From Isoetes taiwanensis (taxonomy: Eukaryota; Streptophyta; Lycopodiopsida; Isoetales; Isoetaceae): 64,000 nt of DNA. Positions 35,170 to 48,200 of the stretch are shown piece after piece (position 1 is the first letter of the stretch; the number at the start of each line of letters is the position of its first letter). The stretch is taken from NCBI GenBank assembly GCA_021234155.1, contig JAJEKV010000270.1, positions 374,001-438,000 of the forward strand, given 5' to 3'. The position numbers were made by a program, and so were the translations under genes. The notes below the pieces were generated by a model. The model had not been told where the DNA came from. It searched no databases and saw only the letters and a list, made by a program, of their open reading frames with translations.

Positions 35170-38080
35170 GGGGCGATAGCCTCAATTCCAAATAGTTGTG
35201 GACATGGACCTCATCTTCCTCATGGAGACATGGGAACACCTGTGCCACGCGCCCCGACCGCCGGTGGTACCAAAGATTTTTCGGGTCTTCAATGGTTGTT
35301 GTGGAGACGGGGGCACGTGGGGGTTGTCGCTACTACCCAAGGGGGGTTCACTTTTGAGTGCCATACAATGTGCCTGAGTGACTTGTAGGGGGGTTTTTTG
35401 GACCTATTTCCACACGTATACGGCGGAGTTAGGGGGGTTTTTGACCACTACTTGGAGTAGTTTTTGTATGGAAGGGGTCAACTTTGCCTTTCAAAAAACC
35501 GTATACGGGGGTGTTTTTGGTCACCCTCTGCATGCACATGGCATATCCCCTTTTGTATAAGTGCATCCCCCGGGCTACTACCGGGTAGCCTTGGCACATT
35601 TGGTTTCCCTCCAGAAGACCGATAGACATAACCTCTACTTGTGGGTCCGAGTGCACCACCCTGGCGGCGATCCTCTCTTCCTAGTTGGTTGCTACTTTCC
35701 CCATGCAGAGAATCCCTTCTATCACAGCCACCCAGAGGTGGACAGGATGGACCCGTATGTCGATCTATATGATGACATACAGCAGCACAAGCGGATGGGA
35801 AGATTCATGCTCCTTGGAGACTTCAATGCGCCGACATGGGTGGAACAGGCCATGCGGCTGGACCCCCTCGCGGATGACGTCGGTGCGTAGCTTGTGTCCA
35901 GAGAGGCGGCTTTGCCCAATTTACTCGATGATGACAGTCAGGTCACCCGCTTCGGCAGACAATTGCTCCTGATGTGTGGTATCTTTGACCTGCTCATATG
36001 CAATGGCCTACCACAATGGCCCTCTTCCCACGGGTACACTTGTAGACAGGACAATCACGGCGCGGAACTACCGCGCGGATTATGTCATAGTGGTCGCAGG
36101 ATGTACACCTTATCAGCCATTTTCACGTGAGCACGACAATGGAAACGAGGGAGGTTGACTGAATCACCTCCCACTTATGTGAGGCTGGCCCGGCCAGCTG
36201 CTACGGCCCCCGCAGTAAAACTTTGCCGACTTCGGTTATGCTTGGATTATGAGCGCGGAGGGTTACGACCCGACATGCTTTTCGGCAGTTTTCTCGACAA
36301 GGGGCCCAATAATTAATCGAGCAAAGACTGACCAACGGGTTGAGCTCCCCTAACAGGGCAGACAGCCCGCTTTGGGGAGACCTTCCCCACGCCGGAGATC
36401 GAGGCCTAACCTTCCGCTGCAATGTATGGTTTATCTTTGAGTGTAAGGAACACAAACGCACTCCATCTCATCGTGGATCGTGACACGCGAGCTCCCGCCA
36501 CCAGCTATTACCACCTTCCTCAAGGAAACAAAGGCAAGGTGTACCGGCAAGGCACCAAGGAGAAATGTTCGGTCTACTAGACACCCACCCGAGAACTTTC
36601 TCGCGCGTGGTACCCAAAGGCCAGCACAACCCACGGGGCACATCACGGCGGAGCAATGGGGAGCGCATGATGTGCCCCAATATGGCCTACCGCTGGTGAT
36701 CACGTAAGAAGATGTCGAAGAGGGCTGCAGGCCCGGCTAATGGGAAGGCAAAGACTTAGACGGCCCGCAGCGGAGTTGCTCAAGTGGGGGTGACAGCCCA
36801 TGGTGCCCGCCCCTTGCCGCATTGTTCAACGTGGCACCGCAAGAGGGTTTTTCCTGGGCCATGGACCACGGTGGGGTTGTTCCGATCTACAAGGCAAGGG
36901 ACCCACACTGTCCAGCCACCATCGAACCATCATGGTCAGCGGTGTTTTGCCAGTTGTTGGAGGGCATTCTCAACGCTGCAGTAACCACCGTAGGCAGAGC
37001 AGGGTAAATCGTGGCACTTACCCGTGCAAAGCTTCAATTCGACATTCGACCATTGATCACATCTTCACACTGTGGGCCCGGGTCGAGGATAGGTGAACCG
37101 TCGGGAGGACCCACATCGTGGTTTGTGGACTTTGCAAAAGCTTTCGACATGGTACCGGGGGGTTGGGCTTAGATTGCACCATCCGGGCTCCCTCGTGGAT
37201 CTGCAGAACGCAAAGCAGGCGCATCGCACGAGAGCCGCACAGCCGAGATGCAACCCGAAGGACAGTCATTTGCCGCCAGACATTGGAGTTAGGCAAGGTT
37301 GTCCTCTCACCCACACTTTTTGACTTTACATTGACCAGCTTGGAAGCCCGGCTTGCCGCCAATGGGGGACTCGTGATCTGACTCTTGCACCAGTCATCCG
37401 GCAGCTCATCTATGCGGATGATGTGGACCTCTTTGGCCCATACACACTGAGGGCATGCAGCAGTGCACACCTAGATGCCCCGGACACATTCTCGCTAGGT
37501 GACTAACATGCATGTCAACTCGGCCAAGACTAAGGTGATCCTCATATCCTCCTCACGCCATTCAAAGCACCTCCGGCCACTTGAGGGGGAGATAGTAGAG
37601 GTCACACCCGGCTACAAGTACACAGGGGGGTGGAATTTCCGCCCTCAATGTATTGGGATGCATCCATTCGCCGGGTGACCGCAGATTGTGCATAATGCAA
37701 AACAATGGTCACGTGAGACGTAGTCAGTATGACTGGGGCCACCAGCCACATTTATTCCGGGCACTGGTGGAGCCAGTTCTTCTATATGGGGTCGAGGTGT
37801 GGGGCCCAGTGGTGTCTTTGGCGACTTGGAACGACTTAGAGCAGGTCTAGAAGGCATTTTTGACGCGGGCACTTGGGGTCAAGCCCTCAGTTCCATATCA
37901 GATCTTGTTGCAGGAAACATGATTCATGCCCCTGCAGCATGCGGCCCTCGATAGACACATTGTTTATTTCTAGAAGGTGGCCAGCATGGGCGACACTCGG
38001 CTCCCGCACTTGGCTTACGCTGTGGCGATGAGCCCGCAACGACTCAGGGCTTGTTGGAAGGACTTAGAGCCTATCTCAAC
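35170..38080 (+). pseudogene. LINE ORF2: endonuclease + reverse transcriptase, degenerate and interrupted
   Basis: The endonuclease part resumes after the MITE at 35583 with LVGCYFPHAENPF and the catalytic block MLLGDFNAPT (about 35805-35835), typical of the exonuclease-endonuclease-phosphatase fold. The reverse transcriptase includes a GVRQGCP-like block near 37283 and the catalytic YADD at 37411-37422. After it the C-terminal part (37740-38070) contains EPVLLYGVEVWGPV and TRALGVKPSVPYQ. Multiple stops and shifts make it non-functional. A 236-bp Mutator-type MITE (35338-35573) splits the endonuclease. No poly(A) tail is visible, so the 3' end is uncertain. Confidence 0.85.
35338..35573 (-). 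mobile_element. Mutator-type MITE, copy 2 (236 bp, 9-bp TSD)
   Basis: Reverse-complement copy of 6253-6487, flanked by a perfect 9-base duplication GCTACTACC (35329-35337 and 35574-35582). It interrupts the LINE endonuclease, so it inserted after the LINE. The two copies have different target duplications and are therefore independent insertions. Confidence 0.9.
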
Positions 38081-38175
38081 TTCTTCTCCATAGGATACTA
38101 TAGGAGAGAAGGACTCATTTCCTAGACTTATAATTTTATCATACGAGGTCTAAGACCTTATTACAAAGGCTCCAC

Positions 38176-38263
38176 AATAGGCCTGATAAGGAATTTGATG
38201 TATGGGGTCAGGACATTTTGGAAATGTGCTTTGCACATGGGGGTTCAAATCCCCAAGCCTATT
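38176..38263 (+). tRNA. Degenerate class II tRNA-like sequence (Leu/Ser type)
   Basis: The 7-base ends AATAGGC (38176-38182) and GCCTATT (38257-38263) are perfectly complementary, as in an acceptor stem. Before the 3' end is a T-arm-like GGGGTTCAAATCCCC. A hairpin with stem GTGC/GCAC (about 38226-38236) sits where a long variable arm belongs. An anticodon-arm-like GACAT-TTTGGAA-ATGTG precedes it; the loop could be read as UGG or GGA. GGAATTTGATGTAT resembles the D-arm of tRNA-Leu. The spacing is not canonical, so this is at best a tRNA pseudogene. Confidence 0.35.
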
Positions 38264-38737
38264 TTATCTGAGCTTCGTGTTTGCAGGTTAGATGGAGCTC
38301 TTCTCATGCTGTCCATTGCAACTAAGATAAGAACACTTGCAGAACAAGGAAGCATGCATCAGGCATTGTAAACGACTGTTAGAAATACTAATAGGGTCTA
38401 ATCTTATGGCAGAAGCTGTACGATGTATAATGCATGGCTATATAGAATGCATGGTTGTCTATGGTGTGGACTATCCTTAAGGGATTGGATGCTAAGTTTA
38501 ATATTATTCTCTTATAGAGTCAATGGTGTATTGGAGGTATTAACAATGGTTGTCAAACCCTAAGAAATAGAGCCACTGAGTAGAAGCATGAAAGGGCTCC
38601 CTTTTTGGGCCTTTGTTTTTGCATTATTAGAATGTATAATATGTTAACTTTCTTGATTCTGTGGAAGACATTTTTTGGGTCCCTTCTTTGAGTTCCTTGT
38701 CTTCGAGTTTTAGTTGGTTTTATTGAGCCGTGATCAA
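38264..38737. other. Non-coding region
   Basis: Nothing recognised between the tRNA-like sequence and the degenerate RING-family copy. Confidence 0.35.
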
Positions 38738-41224
38738 GAATATGGGAAAATCGAAAGCTGCCAATTCTCCTGCTTTCGAAAAATCTTCAAAACTGAGTGT
38801 AAAGAATTGTTCATTCCCATAATTTTCCATTGCAAAGAAGAGGTTGCCATCCCCACCATCTGCAAAAAAAGAAAAGGAGATTGGCATCCCCACCTGCTAC
38901 AAAATCCAAGCGCACGAAGGTTTATGATGAACCTGAAGAAATCAAGTCAGATTTGTGAGGAGAAAATAGGCTGAATTGTTCTTCAAAGATTTGGATAAGA
39001 TGGAAGTAGTCTGGAAAAAAATAGAAAAGCTAAGAAGGGGTTGTTCAGAGTATCTTGTTCGGCCAAAATTTAAGTCAGAGTTTAAAGATTTGTATAGGTC
39101 AGTGTTTGTTAGAGAAACAATGAACAATCACATTATTCCAGATTACTTTTAAGCCTTTTGCTTTCCACAAAATTGGAAAGAAGCTAGACTGGATGGACTT
39201 GAGAAACCTTGCTAAGGAATTTTTGAAGAAGGGTTCAGAGGCTAATGCAGATTTAGTGACCATAAGATCTTCCAATATTCGAGGTATGATAATGCAGTTT
39301 TGCCATCTAGTAATGACCAACTGCAAAGGATGAGAGATGCAGGTCATTGTATATTAAACATGAAAAGTGAATTGCAGAAAATGCTTTTAGAACATGAGCA
39401 AAAAAAGGCTTGCATCCGAGAAAGACATCATGAGCTGGGATGTAATAAAGAAGAGAAATTTGAATCTTATCAAACCATATATAAAGATACATCCATATTT
39501 GAATTTTTTTTTTCCCCTACCTAATTTTTCTGGGTTCTGCCTCAGGCTTTGCCGACACGTGTGGATAATTTTTTGTTTTCGATTTCTTAGGCTGTAAGCA
39601 AGCCCTGAATTATTGACGAGACTTGGACGCGCAGTGATGCAGACAAGCAGACAAAACTTGGACACCGCACTAGCAGGCACGTTTCGTCACATTTCTCGGA
39701 TTCATCAACTCGAAGTTCTTCGAATTCGAGCTGCAGCTCTATCTGGTCCTCTTTGCCAGATCCTTCGCCGTTTTCGGCACCCTGCAAATCTCTTTTCTTT
39801 GCATCTATGTCATTCCGAGACCCTGGAGATCTTTGCGCTGCCGATCCAACCTGTAAAAATGTTTAATGGATGAATGTTTACCGGCTGGCCAAGCTTAATC
39901 CGACCCCTGGCAGTAATCAACCTGCCTTGGGACTACAATCGCAGCCTCGGGCTGCAAATCCGAGCTCAAGGCTTGAGTCTTGATTCAAATAGCTAAGTCT
40001 GATAGCAGAATCGGGCCTCCTATTCTTCTGATCCAATTTCGTGTCCAGCCCAATTCCTCCTTCTGGCTTTATAATCTGCCTTCTGAAGTTCACTGGCAGT
40101 CCCCTAGGACCAAAACCGGCCAGCTCATGCTTTTACCCGATCCAAATCCATTTCCTATTGCTCAACTCATCGATCTGGCAGCCGGATCTGATACGAGCTC
40201 GTTCCCTTCTGTTTTATAACAGTTCAATGAACCCATCCAATAACTTAGTGCCACGTGTCCGTTTAACAAATATTAACATCCATAGCTAACTTAATGCAAA
40301 AAATAGACATAGTGGATGATAGTGGATGATGTGGCAACAATCCTCACGGTTCATAATGACCATGCACTATTAGTACCAAGGGTCGAAATTAGGGGGGTTC
40401 CTCCCCAGAATTTTCGATTAAAGTTAGAAATATCCGATTTGATAAAGCAGATGCGGGCAAATTTTTGATCAAAAATTTGTGAGAATAGTGTAAAATCCGA
40501 GGCAAATTTGAGGTATTTTTCTCAAAAATCCGATAAGTATAAATGCAGGGCAGCATTTTTGCTGATTAGTGTGAAATCTAAATTCGAGGCCTGATTATTA
40601 CGTCTTTAGGGTTATTTTTAAAGCTCTTAAAACCCCAATTTACCATCCCATTCAAGGGAATGGATCTCAAGTGTTCTTGCCTTTTAACTATTATACTAGT
40701 TAACTCGACTGATCAATGGGTTGTTTATTCGAAAATTTTTATTTCGAAATGCCTTTCATAATGCTTGGTTCTGGAACTAACACTAAGCCAGTAAAGAGAA
40801 ATGTTCGCGGCGGCCTTGGCCGCCGCGATAAATTTCTTGTATTGCTAATAAGAAATCTACAATGGAGACTATTTGTAATATGGAAGTTAAATTTACTCTA
40901 GCTAAAGGAGAGATTGGAAAGATTCTATAAAAAGTCCATGAGGATGGTAAGATGAAAAGAGTGGATGAATTGCCGCAATTTATAGAATCCCATTCATCTT
41001 TATATCTTGATACAAGACCTCCTATTAGGCATGTTCAGAAGCATAATAAGACTACCACGGTAGCATTAATAGACAACTGCTTGTTTTGTGAACATCATTT
41101 TGTTATTGGATTAGACATGGCGCACTTAGCTCCATGTCTTCATGGATACTATCTTTGTTGTCTCACCTATATTTTGCAAATAAATCAGACTGCATACATG
41201 GTTGCAGATAGCCTCGCAAATTAG
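38738..41224 (+). pseudogene. Degenerate copy of the RING-H2/coiled-coil gene family (relative of 61627-64000)
   Basis: Three blocks align, in the same order, with the intact-looking gene at the right edge. Block 1 (about 38980-39235) is the N-terminal domain: VVWKK…YLVRP-KSEFKDLYRSVF…NWK parallels DIWGI…RLKRPLKIEFLRIYKQIF…AWK. Block 2 (about 39310-39500) is a charged coiled-coil stretch (LQKMLLEHEQKKA). Block 3 (40870-41224) reads KRVDELPQFIES and then the first zinc-ligand half of the RING (CLFC, 15 residues, PCLHGYY), parallel to CGFC…PCMHSFH. Stops and frameshifts occur in all blocks and the last RING cysteines are missing. About 1.3 kb of non-coding sequence (39520-40850) separates blocks 2 and 3 and may be intron or insertion. 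Confidence 0.65.
39520..40850. other. Non-coding segment inside the degenerate gene, two perfect palindromes
   Basis: No gene. Palindrome 1 at 40458-40479 is a 22-base exact dyad centred on TTGATCAA. Palindrome 2 at 40805-40828 has 11-base arms (core GCGGCGGCC-TT-GGCCGCCGC), strikingly GC-rich in AT-rich surroundings. Confidence 0.6.
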
Positions 41225-41917
41225 GAAGTGCATTAGGACTCCAAGATAACATTTTTTATATGCATGCATGGTACATTTCTTTGCTTAGATTGCATGACAT
41301 ATCTTGCATATTGTATGAACATGTATGCATTAGCTGTGTTAATGGTTGTGATGCATGTTCATTTTGTAATGTTCCATCTTTTCAGTTACATTCATGTCAT
41401 GAGGTTGCAGTTTTAAGATTCATTTGTAGATGTTGCATTCACTACTTCTATACAATGTTTTTTGCATTAGTTATAATTTGCTCGTACTGTGAGTGCACCA
41501 TAAGTCCCATTTCAAGCCTCATCAAGGTAGGCAAATTCATAAAGAAAGAGAACAAAGACATACTAGTATATTGAAATGAAGTTGGCCAAGATGCATTTGA
41601 GAAGGTCATTGAATGCAATATCTCATTCCACTTTGCTGAAACCCCCTGAGCTTAAGAAGCCCTTCCAAAACATTAATAAGAAGATAGGATTGTTTAATTT
41701 GCAAGAAATATTTGGTCTGAAACTAGACTTAGGTACTCAATGCTTGAGAAGAGTGCAGCAACCCTTATGCTTTTGATTAATAGACAAGGACCTCTCTTCC
41801 AAAAAAGTCACATTCAAGTCTTTATGAAACAAAACCCCATATCTCTACTTTTTAAAAAGTCAGCCAAGAGCCAAGCTATGTAAGTGGGCATGTAAGGTTC
41901 AATCCTATAATATCATT

Positions 41918-42800
41918 GTGAAAGTGGTCCACTTAGTCAATAATCCAAGTTCTTACTTTCCTCACATGCTATTTGAATATGAAGATCAAGAAGGATTGGA
42001 AAAGATTGATTCTAGCATTGATACTAACCTTGTGGTGTCTCATGTGAGAGAAATAGATTGGCAGCATGATATCAAAAGATATTTGGAGTATAATGAGCTG
42101 CCAAAAGACTTGAATAATAGCCAAGAAAGAAGATTCAAAAAGAAATGTAGCAAGTTCAAGTTAATAGAGGATGTTTTGTGTAGAATTGACAAGGAAGAGG
42201 TGCTACTGAGATGTGTAGACCTCGTTGAAGCCAAGTGGTCAGAGAAGCCTACCATGAAGGTGTATGTAAAGGCCATTTTGTTGCAAACACAACAGCCAAG
42301 AAGATCCTAAAATCAGGTTACTATTGGCCTACTCTTTTCAAAGACTATAATAAAGTGTTGTCATAAGTGCCAAATCTTTGATAAAAGAACCTTGCATCTA
42401 GCTCCCCTCAATGCCATAAAATCTTCAGCACCATTCCAAGTATGGGGACTTGATTTCTTAGGTTCAATAGGCCCTCCATAATGGGCTAAAACTGTCCCAC
42501 TTGAACAAGCAAAAGCATTAACCACTGCTAGATTCCTCTACGAGAACATTGTGTAAGTTTTGACACCCCATTCAAGCTCATACCTGATAAGGGATCTCAG
42601 TTCTTGAATGAAATCATAGCCACATGACTTTCTACTCGCAAAGTCAAGCATACTGAGTTCAGTCTATTACCCTCAAGGAAATGGCCAAGCTGAGTCAACC
42701 AACAAGACATCCATCTTTAAAGACTTGTAGAAGACATTTGTGATGAAGAACCAAGGGAGCACATTGAATGGACATCATATAGGCATTGCAAGAATGGATT
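41918..42800 (+). pseudogene. Ty3/gypsy integrase-region remnant
   Basis: The open stretch 41918-42310 reads DIKRYLEYNELPKDL and LLRCVDLVEA, the spacer before the integrase of gypsy polyproteins. With frameshifts, the zinc-binding part (GYYWPTLFKD at about 42315) and the integrase core follow: QVWGLDFLGS at about 42440, carrying the first catalytic Asp, and YYPQGNGQAESTNKT at about 42670, carrying the third acidic residue. No reverse transcriptase, RNase H or LTR is seen next to it. It is a decayed fragment. Confidence 0.8.
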
Positions 42801-44437
42801 TGGATCAACTAGAGCATCTATGAAGAATAGGAGTTGAGTTATGAAGACCCTTTGTCAAGGTTTGGAAGACGACTCAAGCTACAATGGTATTTTGCTAAAT
42901 CCAAGTTTTTGGCATGTATTTCACTTCCCAAGGTATGATTCACAATTCCCTAGGCTCTACCATCTTGATTCCACTCAAAAAACCATCTCGTTCTTCCTCC
43001 TTCCATGCACCATTACCATTTCCCAAAGCTAGTTAAAACATGTCACATCCATCATTCATTCATCATTCATGAGAAAATGCCAAAATTCCATCAAATTTGG
43101 TCATTCCTAAGGTCTAAGACCACATTCTCTCTCTTTAAAAACAAAAACTAGAGAGAGAAAGTGCACATTTTTATTATCATACATCTTGAAAAGGCAAGAA
43201 TTGGCTAAGGTAATACTAAAAGTCAAATGCTTTTGTGCACAAATGTCAAATTCCATATGAAATCATCCAGCTCATCATCAAATAAGTTCACATCATCACC
43301 AAAAGACATTCACCTCACCATCCACATGTCATGCACCTCATCGCCATGTCACAAAAGCTTTTGACTAGGAAAAAAGTGGTTTGCCACTCCACTAACCACA
43401 TCATCATCCTATTAGTGCCATGTCATCACATTTGTTGCCAAATCACCACCCACTTTTGCCACATCATCCATTTTAGAACATTTTTACCCCAAAAAATAAA
43501 AGTGCTTTTTTCTCAAAATTAATTTTCCATCCGATAGAGCACAAAAAAGATTATGCCTGGGCTTTGAAATTTCTCAAATTCACCATCTTTTACTCCCAAA
43601 ATCCATTTATTAGGAATCGTGCCCAAACAAAAAGATAAAAAAGTTTTGCTATCAGAGATTTCGAAGGCTACAACGTGAAAATCACTCTATTTACCATTGG
43701 TACTGGCCGGAATGATCATTTAAAGCTCTAATTTGCCCTCCTTACTTCAAGAAATTAGCTTTCTTGTAGTAATATTGTAAAAATATTTCTGTTTTGTGGT
43801 ATTGATCATGTGCCCAAGACTTACAGAGCTTGGGATTGCTTTGAAAAAGTCCTAATATGTGATGTTCCTATCAATGAAAATCCGAACTTGGATGAGATTT
43901 ATCTTGTGCTTCTGCAATTAAAAGTGACAAAACTAAGGTAATATCAAGGTATTGGAAAGAATATTGTTAAGACAGAGCTGCAGACCATTCCATCTTGCAG
44001 ACATGATTGTGTGAGAGTGTTGGAACATATAAAGATCCAAAGAATTGCAAAAGTTAATAATCATTAGAGTGTTATTAGTCACTAGTTTGGAAAGTTAGGG
44101 ACAAATTTGAGAATTTCTTGCACATAATATCTTAGCACTTGTCCAGCATATACATTATAATCTATTCTTCAAGAAACATCCAAAAAGTATCGTCAAAAGA
44201 CATAGAAATCCTGCTTTTCAAATTGTGTTAGTCTCTTAATAATTTGACATGAAAAAATATTCTTCTGAGCACATTTGCATTTTTTTGTTGAAATCATCTG
44301 ATGCATCTTTCTTGCAGGTCTGTCAAAGATAATACCAGGTGTCAGAAGTGACAAAAGTTGTGTTTTGCTTTATTTGAAAAAATTAGCTTACTGTTTTTTG
44401 GCGAAAACTTTGATCCACTTTGAACTCATTTTTTTCC
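42801..44437. other. Non-coding AT-rich region
   Basis: No gene. A CATCA-rich, weakly periodic stretch occupies about 43040-43480. The short ORFs here have no domain. Confidence 0.4.
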
Positions 44438-44603
44438 AAAGCAAGCCAAATTGTTCTCCACGTATTCCTACAATTTTTTTCTTTTGTTTTGCTTCTATCA
44501 AAGTGGGGCTACTATATGAGAAAGCAAGCCAAATTGTTTTCCACGTATTCCTACAGTTTTTTCCTTTTGTTTTGCTTCTATCAAAGTGGGGCTACTATAT
44601 GAG
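44438..44603 (+). repeat. 83-bp tandem duplication
   Basis: Two nearly identical units, 44438-44520 and 44521-44603, differing at a few bases in a T-rich tract. Confidence 0.9.
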
Positions 44604-45290
44604 ATTTTCTTATCCATGTCTTTCACATGCATAACTTCTTTGCAAATGGATGGAACGTTAGTTTGGCGAACACATAATTTCTTCCCCATATTCCCTAGAT
44701 CGTTGAATGTCTAGATAACCGAAGACGGGTTTTCTTGAAAAGGTGGATACGTCAATAAATAATATGGGACCCGCACTTTGGCTGCTTATTGTATATGCTT
44801 ATCAAATCTGACCATATTGTCATCGTAACATGTTTTAGAAAATGTTACCAACAAAACCAAAGCATATTCGACTAGTATTTTTTGGTGGAAATGTATTTAT
44901 TGAATGAATGTCACAATTCATAACGTTGTCTCTCGCATTTAATGGGCTATAAAATGTGTAAATAAATTGGCTATGTTCTTGTTAGGATCTTCCAATTTCT
45001 TTGGCAAAGCATGAGGAGAGAAAACACATTTTTATTTATAATTTGAAAGTAGCACTCCTTTTGATGACAGAGGCACAAGAGCATTATCCAAACTTGTTTT
45101 ATCCAAAGTAATCAAACGTGCTTTGACTAGTTTTTTTTATTTGCTAGACTTCCATCTAGTGAAGAGAGACTTCAAATGTTGGTTATTTGCAATATGGAAT
45201 AGCTTTAACAAGCACCAAAGGTGAGCAAACTGGAATTTCTTTACCCAGAAGATTAGAGCGCTACCTTGGAAAAGCTTATTATGTTGAAAA
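44604..45290. other. Non-coding region downstream of IFT144
   Basis: No gene. It contains the presumed 3' UTR and polyadenylation region of the minus-strand IFT144 gene. Confidence 0.4.
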
Positions 45291-48200
45291 TTATTCATCC
45301 TTGAGATGATCCATCATTTTGAGCTCTTCAATAGACACAACTTCTAAGCACATGGGACATGTATTCTCAGCATCCAAAGCCTGCAAGCCGGTAAACGTGA
45401 GACAAAAGAAGACACAAAAAACTCCAAATGCATAAGAAAGGAATTACCTTCACAAATTGAGACATTAAAGCTGGAAATTGACACTTCGGGCAAGCAGTCC
45501 AGTCATCCAATACCATATGTCTCCCAGACACAATACAGAACTGAAACCATGGGCAGTTAAAAGAGAAAAGCTTAAAGGTTGATGTAGAATATGCAATTTA
45601 GAGATGCTACAGAGTCATATTGAATATTGAGTGCCCGTCCAATTTAGTTCACGATTTTGCTCAAGAATTGAATCTGCAACTGGGCTTAGCCATTCCATAC
45701 TAGAATATATGAATTTGACATCTTTTGCTGTCCTTTTGAGATGAAAACTAAAGAGAACCGCACACCTAGATCCTCAAGTGGTTAAACATTTACTATGAGC
45801 AAACACGTCAGCTTTAAACTATTTGTCTAGTCGACAAAATAATAAGGTTTGCTTAAGGTGAACCATCAAGAGTACTTATTACATATCGATTTTCTTGTAC
45901 ACTACATTAAGGATTTTGACATTGGCTAGGATCTCTACAGTTTTGGCTGCAAGGCATTTATATCAAACGATGACACATGAGGAAGTCCTAAAGCAATACA
46001 AAACCAGGTACCATATACAATTCTAATGCCTTTGGTCAGATGTTATTTATTGTTTACGACTATCCACGATGTCCTAGAATAACAATGCTACTGTATCATA
46101 GTAGGACGCTCCCATTCAGTAACAATTTTAGTGTATCCCAGTGGGAGCCTTAAGTATTTTGCTGCCTCTCTTGGTTGACCTCATGGTTTGGTGAGAATGC
46201 TGGATATGTTCCTAGACATCCTGAACGGTTCTTGTCAGATTTTGAGTATTGGCCGGAGAACAATTTCCCTTTTTAATGATTGCATTTAAACAACATCTGC
46301 TTTCTAAGACTATTCTATTGGTAGTTTGCTTACCGGTATATTGCTTCTGCAAGCAGGACAATCAAGCTGTGTCTCGGGTATTGAAAGCGAACAAAATGGA
46401 CACGGTGAAAGTGGTTCTTCATCTTCCGTCCTTTCAGGCTTCCGAACAATTTTCTCAATCTTGCGTTTGTATGCAGCGGCAATTGATGATCTGATTTCAT
46501 ACAAACAATGTCATATTTTATCTGTAACCTATTGGGAAGTGAGGCTTCCAGATGAGTCTCACCTGTATTCTGGATGCATTAGCATGGAAGCAAATTCAAA
46601 TGCAGCCTTCTTAAGCCCTGAACGTTGACACTCGATTACAGTTGATGTCAATATCTGAACAACATGAGACGGGAATTTCGAGATGTGTCGAGAAATGCGT
46701 ATTAACATTCTAGCACTTGCTCTGTCATGGCCAAAAGTACATTAGCAAATCCCATGAAAGTTGAGGGATCCAAAGAAGATTATAAGGAGGGACCTGTGGT
46801 CATCAAGGCGAATCAAGATCTTCACAAGAATGTAAGAATGCAAAAGCATAAGCTGTGTTGACAATTCCAATGGGACCCGCAAGTCTTGTTGCTTCAGAGC
46901 TTTCCAGCATTGAAATAAGAGCTGATGAGCAGATTTGTAATTACCTGCTTCCTGCAGAACATGACTTTATAATGGAGGAATCTATTCATATAACAAGAAC
47001 CATCAAACATTTACCTGCTCTTGGTATGAGATAACCATGGCAGACTTAGTGGCTTCTTCATAGTTTCCAAGAACTAAATGAAAGTGAAAGAGATATTTCT
47101 GGCACTCCTCTCTTCTTGTGTCATCCATTAAATAGTTGAAAAGTTCGGCAGTAAGAGTCTCAGACCTTAGTTTTCCAACCATGTTTATTGCCTGAAGGCC
47201 AGAAAATTCTTATACAATCATAAAAAAGTCCATTTGTTACTAAAAGAAGCCCAATTTAAAAGTAAAATAACTCATTCAAATGAACGTTGAAACAAAAACA
47301 GAAATGAAAATGAAAATTGTATTCACTATCTCATAGAGACCCTACGGTTTAGCAGATGAAAACTAGCCTTCAAATCAACGCCATCCCATTTGTAGCCCCT
47401 CATATTATCTAATTTAACCATCATTTTATTGGTGGAAACATCGGCCTGCAATTCTCTCATAGAACCTGTCCCACAAGACATGGTATGACAGAAGGTACTA
47501 TCTACAACAGTAACTTAGAAGTAATCACATGTCTCAAGTAATATCCATTATACAAAGAGCGTTAACTAGCTCAAAACAAGCATGATAGCCTTCCCTCTTC
47601 GAGATATGGAGGCTATCTGAATCCTAGACAAGTATCAAATTTCAAACTATAATTTGGTTTCTATAGACGCTTTCATTTTGCCATGATTATTATTGCACTT
47701 TCTTACATGCTTTCAGCTGTATACTTCGCATCAAGTATTAGCTTCTACGCATTAGAGAACTTCTTAACAGAGAATAATTCCATCTTTGATAGACAAATAA
47801 TATGTGAATTCAATAATAATCAAAAAATTCTCATATTGTGTTATGTAAAACTTCATGGCCACTAATTTTCCCACATTTAGAACGAAACAGGAAAATATCA
47901 AGTACCACAATATGCCACAATGATACCTGCTCAATAGCTTCGGAAGTTCCCCAATGTATGCATAACTGAAGTGCCTGGTTAGCTTCACCACAATGCTCAA
48001 ATAGTGTAGCAGCCTTTGCATACTTACACGTTGACTCATAATACCTGTAACACTATCAGGACTTAGAAAACATGTTTTATTTCCCCAACTTGTTGGAAGT
48101 AAGAATAAGGAAATCCAACATGATTAATCTTACCTTGCAAGTTCAAGAAGCTCATCCTTTGTTGCAACACCAACCACAAGTTCTGTATAGATATCCATCA

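Noticed and set aside
41260-41574. Cys-rich 104-codon ORF as a separate zinc-finger gene
   Set aside because: The Cys spacing is irregular and it directly follows the degenerate RING-family copy; kept only as a possible relic of it.
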